A stretch of 64,000 bases of DNA from NCBI RefSeq assembly GCF_014192575.1, contig NZ_JACHYC010000002.1, forward strand, positions 744,001 through 808,000, written 5' to 3'. This stretch comes from Variovorax sp. Sphag1AA. GTDB lineage: Bacteria > Pseudomonadota > Gammaproteobacteria > Burkholderiales > Burkholderiaceae_C. Each line of letters opens with the position of its first letter. The stretch's first letter is position 1. The notes beneath the pieces were generated by a model that had not been told where the DNA came from, did not search any database, and worked only from the letters and a program-made list of their open reading frames with translations. The position numbers and the translations under genes are program-made. Positions 1-7,454 of this stretch are shown piece by piece.

Positions 1-461
1 CGACGCGGCATTCGGGCCGGCGCGACGTCTTTGCTTTCGGCACGCACCTGACCGACCTGACACCGGCATTCCGACTCGCCGATACCGATTCGATGCTGGC
101 CGCCGCGAGCGAATCGATCGACGACTTCGCCGGCGGCACGCGACTCGGCGAATCGCTGGTGGAACTGCGCCGCCGTCACGCCCGCCGCCTGACTGGACGG
201 CGCACGCTGGTGCTGGTGATCAGCGACGGTCTCGACACCGGCGAGCCCGAGATCCTCGACAACGAACTGCAATGGCTCAAGCGCCATTCGCGGCGCGTGC
301 TGTGGCTGAATCCGCTGCTGCGCTACGAAGGCTACGCACCCCTTGCGCGCGGTGCGGCCATGTTGCATCGCCATGCAGACGCGATGCTGGCGGTCCACAA
401 TCTCAGCGCACTGGAACAACTGGCGACCAGCCTCGCGATGCTCATGCGGTCGGGCCGCTGA
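1..461 (+). CDS. VWA domain protein, CoxE-like (3' part only)
   Basis: The reading frame is open from base 3 and has no start in the window, so the gene begins upstream. The visible C-terminal part reads VFAFGTHLTDLTPAF, then GGTRLGESL, then LVLVISDGLDTGEPE, which is the ordered MIDAS-bearing fold of von Willebrand A proteins of the CoxE family. In cox operons CoxE works with a MoxR-type ATPase (CoxD) to mature the active site of CO dehydrogenase-like molybdenum hydroxylases. CoxG starts 38 bases downstream and an XdhC/CoxI protein follows, which supports that role. The enzyme substrate cannot be told from here, because xanthine-, nicotinate- and CO-type enzymes share these accessory genes. 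Confidence 0.85.
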   Translation, partial: TRHSGRRDVFAFGTHLTDLTPAFRLADTDSMLAAASESIDDFAGGTRLGESLVELRRRHARRLTGRRTLVLVISDGLDTGEPEILDNELQWLKRHSRRVLWLNPLLRYEGYAPLARGAAMLHRHADAMLAVHNLSALEQLATSLAMLMRSGR

Positions 462-499
462 AGATCCGACCCCACTCGAATTCAGAAGGAAGACTCATC

Positions 500-1099
500 A
501 TGGAAATGCTCGGCAACCGCAAGCTCGGGATCACGCAGCAGCAGGCCTGGGACGCGCTCAACGACCCGGAGACGCTCAAGAAGTGCATCCCCGGCTGCGA
601 CAAGTTCGAGTTGACGGGCGACAACCAATACGCCGTCGGGCTGGCGGTCAAGATCGGTCCGGTCTCGGCGAAGTTCAGCGGCAAGGTCACGCTGTCGGAC
701 ATCCAGGCGCCCGAAAGCTACAAGCTCAGTTTCGAAGGGCAGGGCGGCGTGGCCGGCTTTGCCAAGGGCTCGTCGGGCGTGTCGCTCAAGCCCAATGCGG
801 ATGGGGCCGAAGGCTGCGAACTCGACTACACGGTGCAGGCGCAGGTGGGCGGAAAGATCGCGCAGCTCGGGCAGCGGCTGATCGATGGCGCGGCCAAGTC
901 CACCGCCGACGATTTCTTCAAGCGTTTCGAAGCCGAGATGCAGAGCCGCTACGGCCCGCCGCCCGCGGAAGCATCGGCCGATGGCGACGCCGCGCCGGCC
1001 GAGAAAGAAGGCGCGATGGCGGGCTTCATGCGGAAGATGGGATTCGGCAAGAAGGACAAGGACGAGGAAGGCGACACGACCGAGAAGCCCGCCGACTGA
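500..1099 (+). CDS. coxG: CoxG family protein (SRPBCC fold)
   Basis: This 199-residue protein belongs to the carbon monoxide dehydrogenase subunit G family. CoxG proteins have the START/Bet v1-like fold and are thought to anchor or assist molybdenum hydroxylases at the membrane. The N-terminal part is typical (WDALNDPETLKKCIPGC, then VKIGPVSAKFSG and GGKIAQLGQRLIDG). Residues about 155-199 form a charged, low-complexity tail rich in Ala, Glu, Lys and Asp. The ATG at 500 is preceded by AGAAGGA; longer readings of the frame upstream run through the vWA gene and look like shadow sequence. It lies between the CoxE-like gene and xdhC, in the same direction. Confidence 0.9.
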   Translation: MEMLGNRKLGITQQQAWDALNDPETLKKCIPGCDKFELTGDNQYAVGLAVKIGPVSAKFSGKVTLSDIQAPESYKLSFEGQGGVAGFAKGSSGVSLKPNADGAEGCELDYTVQAQVGGKIAQLGQRLIDGAAKSTADDFFKRFEAEMQSRYGPPPAEASADGDAAPAEKEGAMAGFMRKMGFGKKDKDEEGDTTEKPAD

Positions 1100-1128
1100 A
1101 GAACAGAGAGAGATAGAGAGACAGAGCT

Positions 1129-2139
1129 ATGGAAAACCTCGATGTGATGGTGCTTCGTGCACTGCGTGACTGGCGACAGGCCGGCCGCCGCGGTCTGCTG
1201 GCGACGGTGGTGCGAACCTGGGGTTCGTCGCCGCGCCCGATCGGCTCGATCATGGCGTTGGCGGAAGACGGTGCGGTGCTCGGCTCGGTGTCCGGCGGCT
1301 GCATCGAAGACGACCTGATCGCGCGCTACACCCGCGCGCACGGCGACGGCGTGATGCCGACAGGCAAGCCGGCCTTCGTCAAGTACGGCATCACGGCGGA
1401 TGAAGCGCATCGCTTCGGACTGCCGTGCGGCGGCACGCTCGAGTTGCTGCTCGAATACGACCCCGATCCGGCATCGTTGCAGACGCTCGTGGCGTCGCTC
1501 GAACGCGGGCGGCTCATGCAGCGCACTGTGACGCTCGCGGATGGATCGGTGAAGCTGGCCGAAGCATCATCGCCCGCGGAGTTGACGGTCAATGATGCGG
1601 AGCTGGTCAACACCTTCGGCCCCGAGTACCGGATGCTGCTCATCGGCGCGGGGCAACTGGCCGAGTACCTCGCGACGATGGCGCAATTCAGCGGATTCGC
1701 CGTGACGTTGTGCGATCCGCGCACCGAGTACCAGACTTCATGGAATGTGCCGGGCGTGACCACCACCACCGAGATGCCGGACGACGCGGTGACGGCGTTC
1801 AAGCCCGACCGCCGCAGTTGCGTGGTCGCACTCACGCACGATCCCAAGCTCGATGACCTCGCCCTGCTGGAGGCCTTGGAGACCGAGGCGTTCTACGTCG
1901 GCGCGATCGGCTCGCGCCGCAACGCCGAGGCGCGTCGAGAACGCATGATCGAGCACTTCGACCAGACCGAAGCCTCTCTGGCGCGCCTACGCGGGCCGAT
2001 CGGCATCTATATCGGCAGCAAGACGCCGCCGGAGATCGCGGTGAGCGTGATGGCGGAAATCCTCGCGGTGAAGAACGCGGTGCAGTTGCCGCGCGAAGCG
2101 GCAGTCGCGGTTGCGAAGGCGGCGGCTGCGGCCGTCTGA
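1129..2139 (+). CDS. XdhC/CoxI family molybdenum hydroxylase maturation protein
   Basis: The 336-residue product has the two-part XdhC architecture. The N-terminal XdhC/CoxI segment carries TWGSSPRPIGS and GSVSGGCIEDDLI. A C-terminal Rossmann-type segment carries LLIGAGQLAEYLATMAQ, VVALTHDPKLDDLAL and YVGAIGSRRNAEARRERM. XdhC proteins bind the molybdenum cofactor, help its sulfuration and insert it into xanthine dehydrogenase-type enzymes. The gene follows coxG by 29 bases across an AGAGAG-rich spacer that serves as a poor Shine-Dalgarno region. It is the last gene of the cox-like operon visible here; the next gene is convergent. Confidence 0.92.
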   Translation: MENLDVMVLRALRDWRQAGRRGLLATVVRTWGSSPRPIGSIMALAEDGAVLGSVSGGCIEDDLIARYTRAHGDGVMPTGKPAFVKYGITADEAHRFGLPCGGTLELLLEYDPDPASLQTLVASLERGRLMQRTVTLADGSVKLAEASSPAELTVNDAELVNTFGPEYRMLLIGAGQLAEYLATMAQFSGFAVTLCDPRTEYQTSWNVPGVTTTTEMPDDAVTAFKPDRRSCVVALTHDPKLDDLALLEALETEAFYVGAIGSRRNAEARRERMIEHFDQTEASLARLRGPIGIYIGSKTPPEIAVSVMAEILAVKNAVQLPREAAVAVAKAAAAAV

Positions 2140-2145
2140 GCTGCG

Positions 2146-2370
2146 TCAGCGGCGGGTGTCGGTCAGCCCGCCGAGGAAGGTGGTGCTGCGGCCCATCGCG
2201 CGGCGCATGTCCTTCGATTCGAGCGACTCGGCGCGGGACATCGAGAACAGGAAGAAGCCCGCGACGATCGCGATGCACAGTGCCACTGCGATGAGCAGGC
2301 CAGCCAGCGAGCCGAAGTAGAAAGCGAGTGCGAGAAGGCCGAGATTGGCGAGAAGGAGAAGGGCGCGCAT
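2146..2370 (-). CDS. Small two-helix membrane protein, function unknown
   Basis: Starting at the ATG at 2370 the product has 74 residues. Nearly the whole first half is hydrophobic: MRALLLLANLGLLALAF, then LAGLLIAVALCIAIVAGFFLF, which gives two membrane segments. A polar tail with SMSRAESLESKDMRR follows. The frame extends upstream to 2460, but that extension is arginine-rich and overlaps the start of the divergent dehydrogenase, so the shorter start is preferred. It is convergent with xdhC (6-base gap). I do not recognise the family. Confidence 0.55.
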   Translation of the reverse strand: MRALLLLANLGLLALAFYFGSLAGLLIAVALCIAIVAGFFLFSMSRAESLESKDMRRAMGRSTTFLGGLTDTRR

Positions 2371-2458
2371 GGCCCGACAGGCTATCAGAGAACGATGACG
2401 CGAACGGCCCTTCGCGCTGCGTAAAAACACTGAGCACTTTCTCGTACAGTGATGCGCC

Positions 2459-3457
2459 ATGCCTTCATCTCGATCCCTCGAAATTGCGGGTGACTCCAGC
2501 GCTTGCTGGATCGAAGCGCCCGGCCGCGCAATGATCCGTGCCGCGACGGTTTCAGCGCCATCTGCGGGGCAGGTGGTGGTGCGGGCACTTCACTCCGCAG
2601 TCAGCCGCGGCACCGAGATGCTGGTGTTCCGCGGCGAAGTGCCTCCAGGCGAGTTCCAACGAATGCGCGCGCCGTTCCAGGAAGGCGATTTCCCGGCGCC
2701 GGTGAAGTACGGCTATGCCAGCGTGGGCATCGTCGAGGAAGGTCCTCAGGAACTGAAAGGGCGCCACGTCTTCTGCCTGCACCCGCACCAGACACGCTAC
2801 GTCGTTCCGGCGGATGCGGTGCATGTGCTGCCCGAGGGCCTGCCGCCCGCGCGTGCGGTGCTGGCCGCGAACATGGAGACCGCCGTCAATGCCATGTGGG
2901 ATGCCGCGCCGCGTGTGGGCGATCGCGTGGCGGTGGTGGGCGGCGGCGTGGTCGGCCTGCTGGTGGCCTGGCTCGCGGGGCGCATGCCGGGCTGCAAGGT
3001 GGAACTCGTCGACGTGCGTGCGCAGCGGCGTGCGGTGGCCGAGGCGCTCGGCGTTGGTTTCTCGACACCGCAGGATGCGACGCCCGATGCCGATCTGGTG
3101 GTTCATGCCAGCGGCAATCCGCAAGGACTCGTCACTGCCCTTGGGCTCGCGGCCTTCGAGTCGACGGTCATCGAGATGAGCTGGTATGGCACGCGCGATG
3201 TGCCGCTGCCGCTGGGCGAAGCCTTCCATTCGCGCCGTCTCACCCTCAGGAGTTCGCAGGTCGGCCATGTGGCGACGGCCCAGCGCGCGCGATGGGATCG
3301 CGGTCGACGCATGGCGCTGGCGCTCTCGCTGTTGTGCGATCCGGTGCTCGACGCGCTCATCACCGACAGCGCACCCTTCGACGAATTGCCCACGGTGCTC
3401 GAACGGCTGTCTGGCGGTGCACCCGACACGCTGTGCCAGCGCATCGACTATTCCTGA
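2459..3457 (+). CDS. Medium-chain dehydrogenase, BchC-like, without canonical zinc ligands
   Basis: This 332-residue protein has the MDR layout: a GroES-like N-terminal half and a Rossmann domain with [15 protein letters not shown] at about residues 156-170. The N-terminal half reads [13 protein letters not shown] and later [14 protein letters not shown]. In zinc alcohol dehydrogenases these positions carry a catalytic Cys and a GHE motif, and neither is present. The pattern resembles BchC-type dehydrogenases, which also have a TGTE element and a GYE/SVG segment. It is the first gene of a same-strand set with a PTPS-fold protein, a glycosyltransferase and a methyltransferase, so oxidation or reduction of a side chain on a shared intermediate is likely. 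The substrate is unknown. Confidence 0.75.
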   Translation: MPSSRSLEIAGDSSACWIEAPGRAMIRAATVSAPSAGQVVVRALHSAVSRGTEMLVFRGEVPPGEFQRMRAPFQEGDFPAPVKYGYASVGIVEEGPQELKGRHVFCLHPHQTRYVVPADAVHVLPEGLPPARAVLAANMETAVNAMWDAAPRVGDRVAVVGGGVVGLLVAWLAGRMPGCKVELVDVRAQRRAVAEALGVGFSTPQDATPDADLVVHASGNPQGLVTALGLAAFESTVIEMSWYGTRDVPLPLGEAFHSRRLTLRSSQVGHVATAQRARWDRGRRMALALSLLCDPVLDALITDSAPFDELPTVLERLSGGAPDTLCQRIDYS

Positions 3458-3485
3458 ACCACTCTTCCGTTTCTGAAAGGCCCGC

Positions 3486-3899
3486 ATGTACACCGTCAAT
3501 GTCCGCGACCATTTCATGATTGCCCACAGCTTCTCCGGCGTGGTGTTCGGCCCGGCGCAGCGCCTGCATGGTGCGACCTACGTGGTCGACCTAGAGATGC
3601 GCCGCGCCGAACTCGACCCGGACGGGGTGGTGGTCGACATCGCGCTCGCAACCGAGGTCCTGCGCCGCGTTCTCGGCGATCTCAACCTGCGCAACCTCGA
3701 CGAAGAGGCGGCCTTCAAGGGCAGGAACACCACGACCGAGTTCATGGCGCGCGTGATCTTCGACCGCGTGGCCGCCTGCATCGCCGCCGGGGAACTCGGC
3801 CCGCATGCGAGTGGTCTTTCGGGCCTGCGCGTGCGTCTGAACGAATCGCACGTCGCATGGGCGGCCTACGAGGGCGCCTTGCCTGCGCGCGCATCGTGA
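3486..3899 (+). CDS. PTPS/QueD-fold protein with altered active site
   Basis: The 137-residue length and the pattern AHSF...RLHGATY...NTTTEF...[11 protein letters not shown] match the 6-pyruvoyl-tetrahydropterin synthase / 6-carboxytetrahydropterin synthase fold. Against E. coli QueD, His14 and His28 (zinc) are kept, but the third zinc ligand of HGH is Ala30 and the catalytic Cys position is Ala24. The Asp-His of the usual LDHxxLN motif reads LNLRNLD. The late Glu (NESH) is kept. Normal pyruvoyl or carboxy-pterin chemistry is therefore doubtful, and the protein may bind a pterin or catalyse another step. It follows the dehydrogenase by 28 bases, and its stop codon overlaps the GTG start of the glycosyltransferase. 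Confidence 0.75.
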   Translation: MYTVNVRDHFMIAHSFSGVVFGPAQRLHGATYVVDLEMRRAELDPDGVVVDIALATEVLRRVLGDLNLRNLDEEAAFKGRNTTTEFMARVIFDRVAACIAAGELGPHASGLSGLRVRLNESHVAWAAYEGALPARAS

Positions 3900-4960
3900 A
3901 GCTGCAATGCAGCTTCCTCGTGCCGGGCAAGCTCGACACGCGCACCGGCGGCTTCACTTACGACCGGCACATCATCGATGGCCTGCGCAGCCTCGGCTGG
4001 CATGTCGATGTGCGCTCGCTCGGCGAAGGCTGGCCGGCACCTGACGATGTGGCCCTGGCCGCTGCTTGGCAAACCCTGAGCGCATTGCCCGACGACTCGC
4101 TGGTCGTTGTCGATGGTCTCGCCTTCGGCGCAATGCCAGAGTTTGCAGAGGCGCATGCGAGGCGCCTGCAGTGGGTGGCGCTGGTGCATCACCCGCTCGC
4201 GCTGGAGACCGGGCTGGATGGCGATGCGCGCGCGGCGCTGTTCGACAGCGAACGAAAGGCGCTGTCGACCGCGCGTGCCGTCGTCGTCACCAGTCCTTCC
4301 ACCGCTCGCGCATTGGCGGCGTACGACGTGCCGGCCGCGCGCACCACCGTGGTCGAGCCGGGCACCGAGCCCGCACCGCTTGCAACCGGGTCCGGCTCCG
4401 GCGAGCTGCACTTGCTGAGCGTGGCGAACGTGAGTCCCCGGAAAGGCCACGCCTTGCTGATCGATGCACTTGCCGGCTTGCGCGACCGGCGTTGGGTGCT
4501 GCATTGCGTCGGCAGCCTCACCATGGATGCCGAATGCACCGCTTCGCTCGTGGCCGCCATCGATCGGCACGGCCTCCGCGATCGCGTGATGCTGCACGGC
4601 GAGCAGGACGAACCGGCGCTGCGTGCGTTCTACGAACGCGCGGACGCCTTCGTGCTGCCGTCCTTCCACGAGGGCTATGGCATGGCGCTCGCGGAAGCGT
4701 TGGCGCATGGCCTGCCGGTGATCAGCACCACGGCCGGTGCGATTCCCGACACCGTGCCGGCCGATGCGGGCGTGCTCGTGCCGCCGGGCGACGAGGCGGC
4801 CCTTCGCGCGGCACTGCAGCGGTTGATGGACGACGCCGGGTGGCGTGCGCAGCTCGCCTCAGGTGCGAGGGCTGCGCGTGATCGTCTGCCGACCTGGGCG
4901 GATAGCGCCGCGCGTTTTGCAGTGGCCCTGGAAGCGCTCGAAACGCTCGCCGACGAATGA
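3896..4960 (+). CDS. Glycosyltransferase family 4 (GT-B)
   Basis: The product has 354 residues if it starts at the GTG at 3896, which overlaps the preceding TGA (GTGA). An ATG at 3857 would overlap the PTPS gene by 43 bases and is less likely. The N-terminus reads [20 protein letters not shown], the acceptor-side glycine loop. The C-terminal half has [20 protein letters not shown] and [20 protein letters not shown], the usual nucleotide-sugar EX7E region (about residues 258-275). It should transfer a sugar from an activated donor. With a PTPS-like and a RibD-like neighbour, a small heterocyclic acceptor is more plausible than lipopolysaccharide, but this is inference. Confidence 0.85.
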   Translation: MKLQCSFLVPGKLDTRTGGFTYDRHIIDGLRSLGWHVDVRSLGEGWPAPDDVALAAAWQTLSALPDDSLVVVDGLAFGAMPEFAEAHARRLQWVALVHHPLALETGLDGDARAALFDSERKALSTARAVVVTSPSTARALAAYDVPAARTTVVEPGTEPAPLATGSGSGELHLLSVANVSPRKGHALLIDALAGLRDRRWVLHCVGSLTMDAECTASLVAAIDRHGLRDRVMLHGEQDEPALRAFYERADAFVLPSFHEGYGMALAEALAHGLPVISTTAGAIPDTVPADAGVLVPPGDEAALRAALQRLMDDAGWRAQLASGARAARDRLPTWADSAARFAVALEALETLADE

Positions 4961-5793
4961 ACGGCTTCAGCGTCGACTGGCTGGCACAGCGCGAACCCTT
5001 TGATCGCCAGGCGCGCAACGCCGCGGCCGCGTTGTTCGATCTGCCGGGACTCGCTGCCCGACTGCGCGGCAGCGCTTCGAGCTTGACCGTCCTCGACCTC
5101 GCGTGCGGCACCGGAGCGAACCTCCGCGAGCTCGCACCGCGGCTGGGGAGCGCTCAGCGATGGACGCTGGTCGACCACGATCCTCGATTGCTGGCGGCAT
5201 TGCCCGACGCGTTGGCGCCATGGGTGCGAACGCCGGGTCTGGTCGAGATCGAGACACTGCGTCGTGATCTTGCGCAACCGTTCGACGTGTCGCTGTTCGC
5301 ACGCCATCGGCTGATCACTGCGTCGGCGCTGCTCGATCTGGTGTCTGCGCAATGGATCGACGGATTGGCCCAATGCGCACGGGACGCCGAAGCCGCGGTG
5401 CTGTTCGCATTGAGCGTCGATGGGGGCGTCGAATGGCAGCCCGAATTGCCGGGCGACGCAGAAGTCCATCGCATGTTCGTGGCGCATCAGCATCGCGACA
5501 AGGGCTTCGGTCTGGCACTGGGCGGCGACGCGGTGCACCATGCCGCGGCGCGACTGTCATCGTTGGGCTATGAGGTCACGCAGGCGGCAAGCCACTGGCA
5601 GATCGATGGCCGGGGCGGTGAGCAGTCGACCGCCATGTTGCGCGCGATGATCGAAGGTGCGGCGGCCGCGGCGCTGGAGCAGCAACCGTCAGCCTTCACG
5701 TTGATCGAGGACTGGACTGCACAGCGCCTCGATGCGATCGAATGGACGACCCTGCGCGTCGGCCATCGCGATCTCCTGGCGACCTTGCCCTGA
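4957..5793 (+). CDS. SAM-dependent methyltransferase, class I
   Basis: This 278-residue protein has SAM-binding motif I at about residues 45-56 (VLDLACGTGANL), followed by the acidic strand WTLVDHDPRLL. Later conserved elements include RHRLITASALLDLVSAQW and QHRDKGFGLALGGDA. The start ATG overlaps the glycosyltransferase stop (ATGA), so the two are almost certainly translationally coupled. It is convergent with the RibD-type reductase 8 bases away. The methyl acceptor is unknown; the position suggests the product of the upstream enzymes. Confidence 0.85.
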   Translation: MNGFSVDWLAQREPFDRQARNAAAALFDLPGLAARLRGSASSLTVLDLACGTGANLRELAPRLGSAQRWTLVDHDPRLLAALPDALAPWVRTPGLVEIETLRRDLAQPFDVSLFARHRLITASALLDLVSAQWIDGLAQCARDAEAAVLFALSVDGGVEWQPELPGDAEVHRMFVAHQHRDKGFGLALGGDAVHHAAARLSSLGYEVTQAASHWQIDGRGGEQSTAMLRAMIEGAAAAALEQQPSAFTLIEDWTAQRLDAIEWTTLRVGHRDLLATLP

Positions 5794-5801
5794 GGTGAAG
5801 T

Positions 5802-6695
5802 TCAGTCCCGGGAAGCGGACGACGTCTCGCGCAGGTCCAGATCCCACAGCACATCGTCGCCCATGCGGAACACGCGCCCTGACGGCCGCAGGCAGTCGCG
5901 CATCGCGGCGCTTCGCGGAATCTGAAGGCCGGGCCGTCCGGAGCCGATGACCACCGGCGCGATGCTGAGGTGCAACCGGTCGAGGCAGCCCTGCGCGATG
6001 AAGCGCGAGACCGTGACGCCGCCGCCTTCGACGAACAGCACGCGAAGCTCGCGTGATGCGAGCTCGGTCACCAGCGCGCGCAGGTTCAGTCGGCCTTCGC
6101 TGTCCACCATCGCGGGCACGGCAAGCACCTGATCGGCACCAAAGCGCCGGCCTGCTTCGGCGGCGCGGCTCGCATCGCAGGCGAGCAGCGTCGGGGCGAC
6201 CCGATCGGAGAGCGCTCGCAGCGTGGGGGTCAGCCGCAGTGCCGGATCGATCAGCACGCGCACAGGGTGTCGGCCATCGACGTGCCGCGTGGTGAGTTGC
6301 GGATCGTCGAGAGCCGCCGTGTTCGCGCCGACGATGACCGCATCGCAAAGGGCGCGCAGACGGTGGAGATGCACCAGCACTTCGCGACCGTTCACGTAGT
6401 GCGAATCGCCGCTGTGCGTCGCGACGTAGCCGTCGAGGCTCTGGCCGAGTTGCCCGATGACCCAGGGTGCACCTTGGCGCGGCCGATCGAGCAGCGGCTT
6501 GATGAGCTCGAACAGTTCGACTGCCGCATCGTCCCACATGCCGCGCAGCGAGAAGCCTTGCGCGGTATCGCCAGCCAGCGGCGCATCGGGCTTCCATGGG
6601 AGCTGTGCCAGTTCGCCGCGGCGATGCAGGACGATGTCGAGGCACAGAGGCCAGAGCGCATCGACGCCGGGAATGGCGGTGGGGGTGGGCATCAT
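5802..6695 (-). CDS. RibD C-terminal-type reductase (dihydrofolate reductase-like fold)
   Basis: The 297-residue product contains a RibD C-terminal reductase domain from about residue 78 on: GQLGQSLDGYVA, GANTAALDDPQLTTR (about 123-137) and LFVEGGGVTVSRFIAQGCLD. RibD reductases use NADPH to reduce the ribose of a pyrimidine intermediate of riboflavin synthesis, and relatives reduce pterins or folates. There is no deaminase domain; instead there is an N-terminal extension of about 75 residues with no motif I recognise. The gene is convergent with the dehydrogenase-PTPS-GT-methyltransferase set and probably belongs to the same pathway. It is not the housekeeping RibD. Confidence 0.8.
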   Translation of the reverse strand: MMPTPTAIPGVDALWPLCLDIVLHRRGELAQLPWKPDAPLAGDTAQGFSLRGMWDDAAVELFELIKPLLDRPRQGAPWVIGQLGQSLDGYVATHSGDSHYVNGREVLVHLHRLRALCDAVIVGANTAALDDPQLTTRHVDGRHPVRVLIDPALRLTPTLRALSDRVAPTLLACDASRAAEAGRRFGADQVLAVPAMVDSEGRLNLRALVTELASRELRVLFVEGGGVTVSRFIAQGCLDRLHLSIAPVVIGSGRPGLQIPRSAAMRDCLRPSGRVFRMGDDVLWDLDLRETSSASRD

Positions 6696-6767
6696 CGTGG
6701 GCGGATTCTCCGTACTGGACCGTGGCCTGCCTGTCGGGAGGATACCCGCGCAGGCGTCGCCGCGGGC

Positions 6768-7454
6768 CTACCTGCGTGCCGGCAGTGCGTCCGTAGAGGG
6801 CGATGGCGAAACGCCCTGTGCCACCGCCGCAGCATCTTGAGCGGCAAGTGCGCGTCGATAGCCGTCGCGCTTCTGGAGGCGCTCCCAGTAGGCTGCGACG
6901 GCCGGCGGGAAGTGCTCGGACAGGCGGACCTCACACGCGAGCATCAGCGCATAGCCCACCGAGATATCGGCCGCGGTGAAGCGATCGGCGCACAGGTAGT
7001 CATGCTGCTGAAGCACCGCATCGATGCCACGCAGACGTGCGAGGAACCACTTGGCGTAGTCCTCGGCCGCCTGCGGCAGCTTGCGTTCGTCGGGCTCGAA
7101 GTAGCGGTAGCGCAGCACGAGGGTCTGCGGAAAGGTGAGCGTGGCCTCGCCATGGTGCAGCCAGTTGAGCCATCCGCCGTAGCCGGGATCTTGCGGTCGC
7201 AGGGCCAGCCCGTGCGTGTTCTCGGGATCGCATCGCTGCGTGAGGTACTGGCACATCGCGGCCGATTCGGTCATGCGCGTCTCGCCGTCGATCAGGTAGG
7301 GGATGGTGCCCAGGGCGTTGATCTCGAGGTAGCTGCGCTGCAGCATGCGCGGCGGAAACGGCAGCATGCGCAGTTCGTAGGTTGCACCCAGCTCTTCGAG
7401 CGCCCAGAGCGGACGGAACGAACGCGCGCTCACACAGTGGTAGAGAACGATCAT
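6768..7454 (-). CDS. Glutathione S-transferase family protein
   Basis: The 228-residue protein has a thioredoxin-fold N-terminus (IVLYHCVSARSFRPLWALEE) with SARS in the place of the catalytic Ser/Tyr region. It continues with INALGTIPYLIDGETRMTESAAMCQYL, which contains the cis-Pro glutathione-binding segment, and then an all-helical C-terminal domain (FTAADISVGYALML). The start ATG overlaps the stop of the acyl-CoA/AMP ligase gene upstream (ATGA), so it is the third gene of a minus-strand operon with the ligase and monooxygenase. Its task may be ring-cleavage product isomerisation or detoxification of a reactive intermediate. Confidence 0.85.
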   Translation of the reverse strand: MIVLYHCVSARSFRPLWALEELGATYELRMLPFPPRMLQRSYLEINALGTIPYLIDGETRMTESAAMCQYLTQRCDPENTHGLALRPQDPGYGGWLNWLHHGEATLTFPQTLVLRYRYFEPDERKLPQAAEDYAKWFLARLRGIDAVLQQHDYLCADRFTAADISVGYALMLACEVRLSEHFPPAVAAYWERLQKRDGYRRALAAQDAAAVAQGVSPSPSTDALPARR

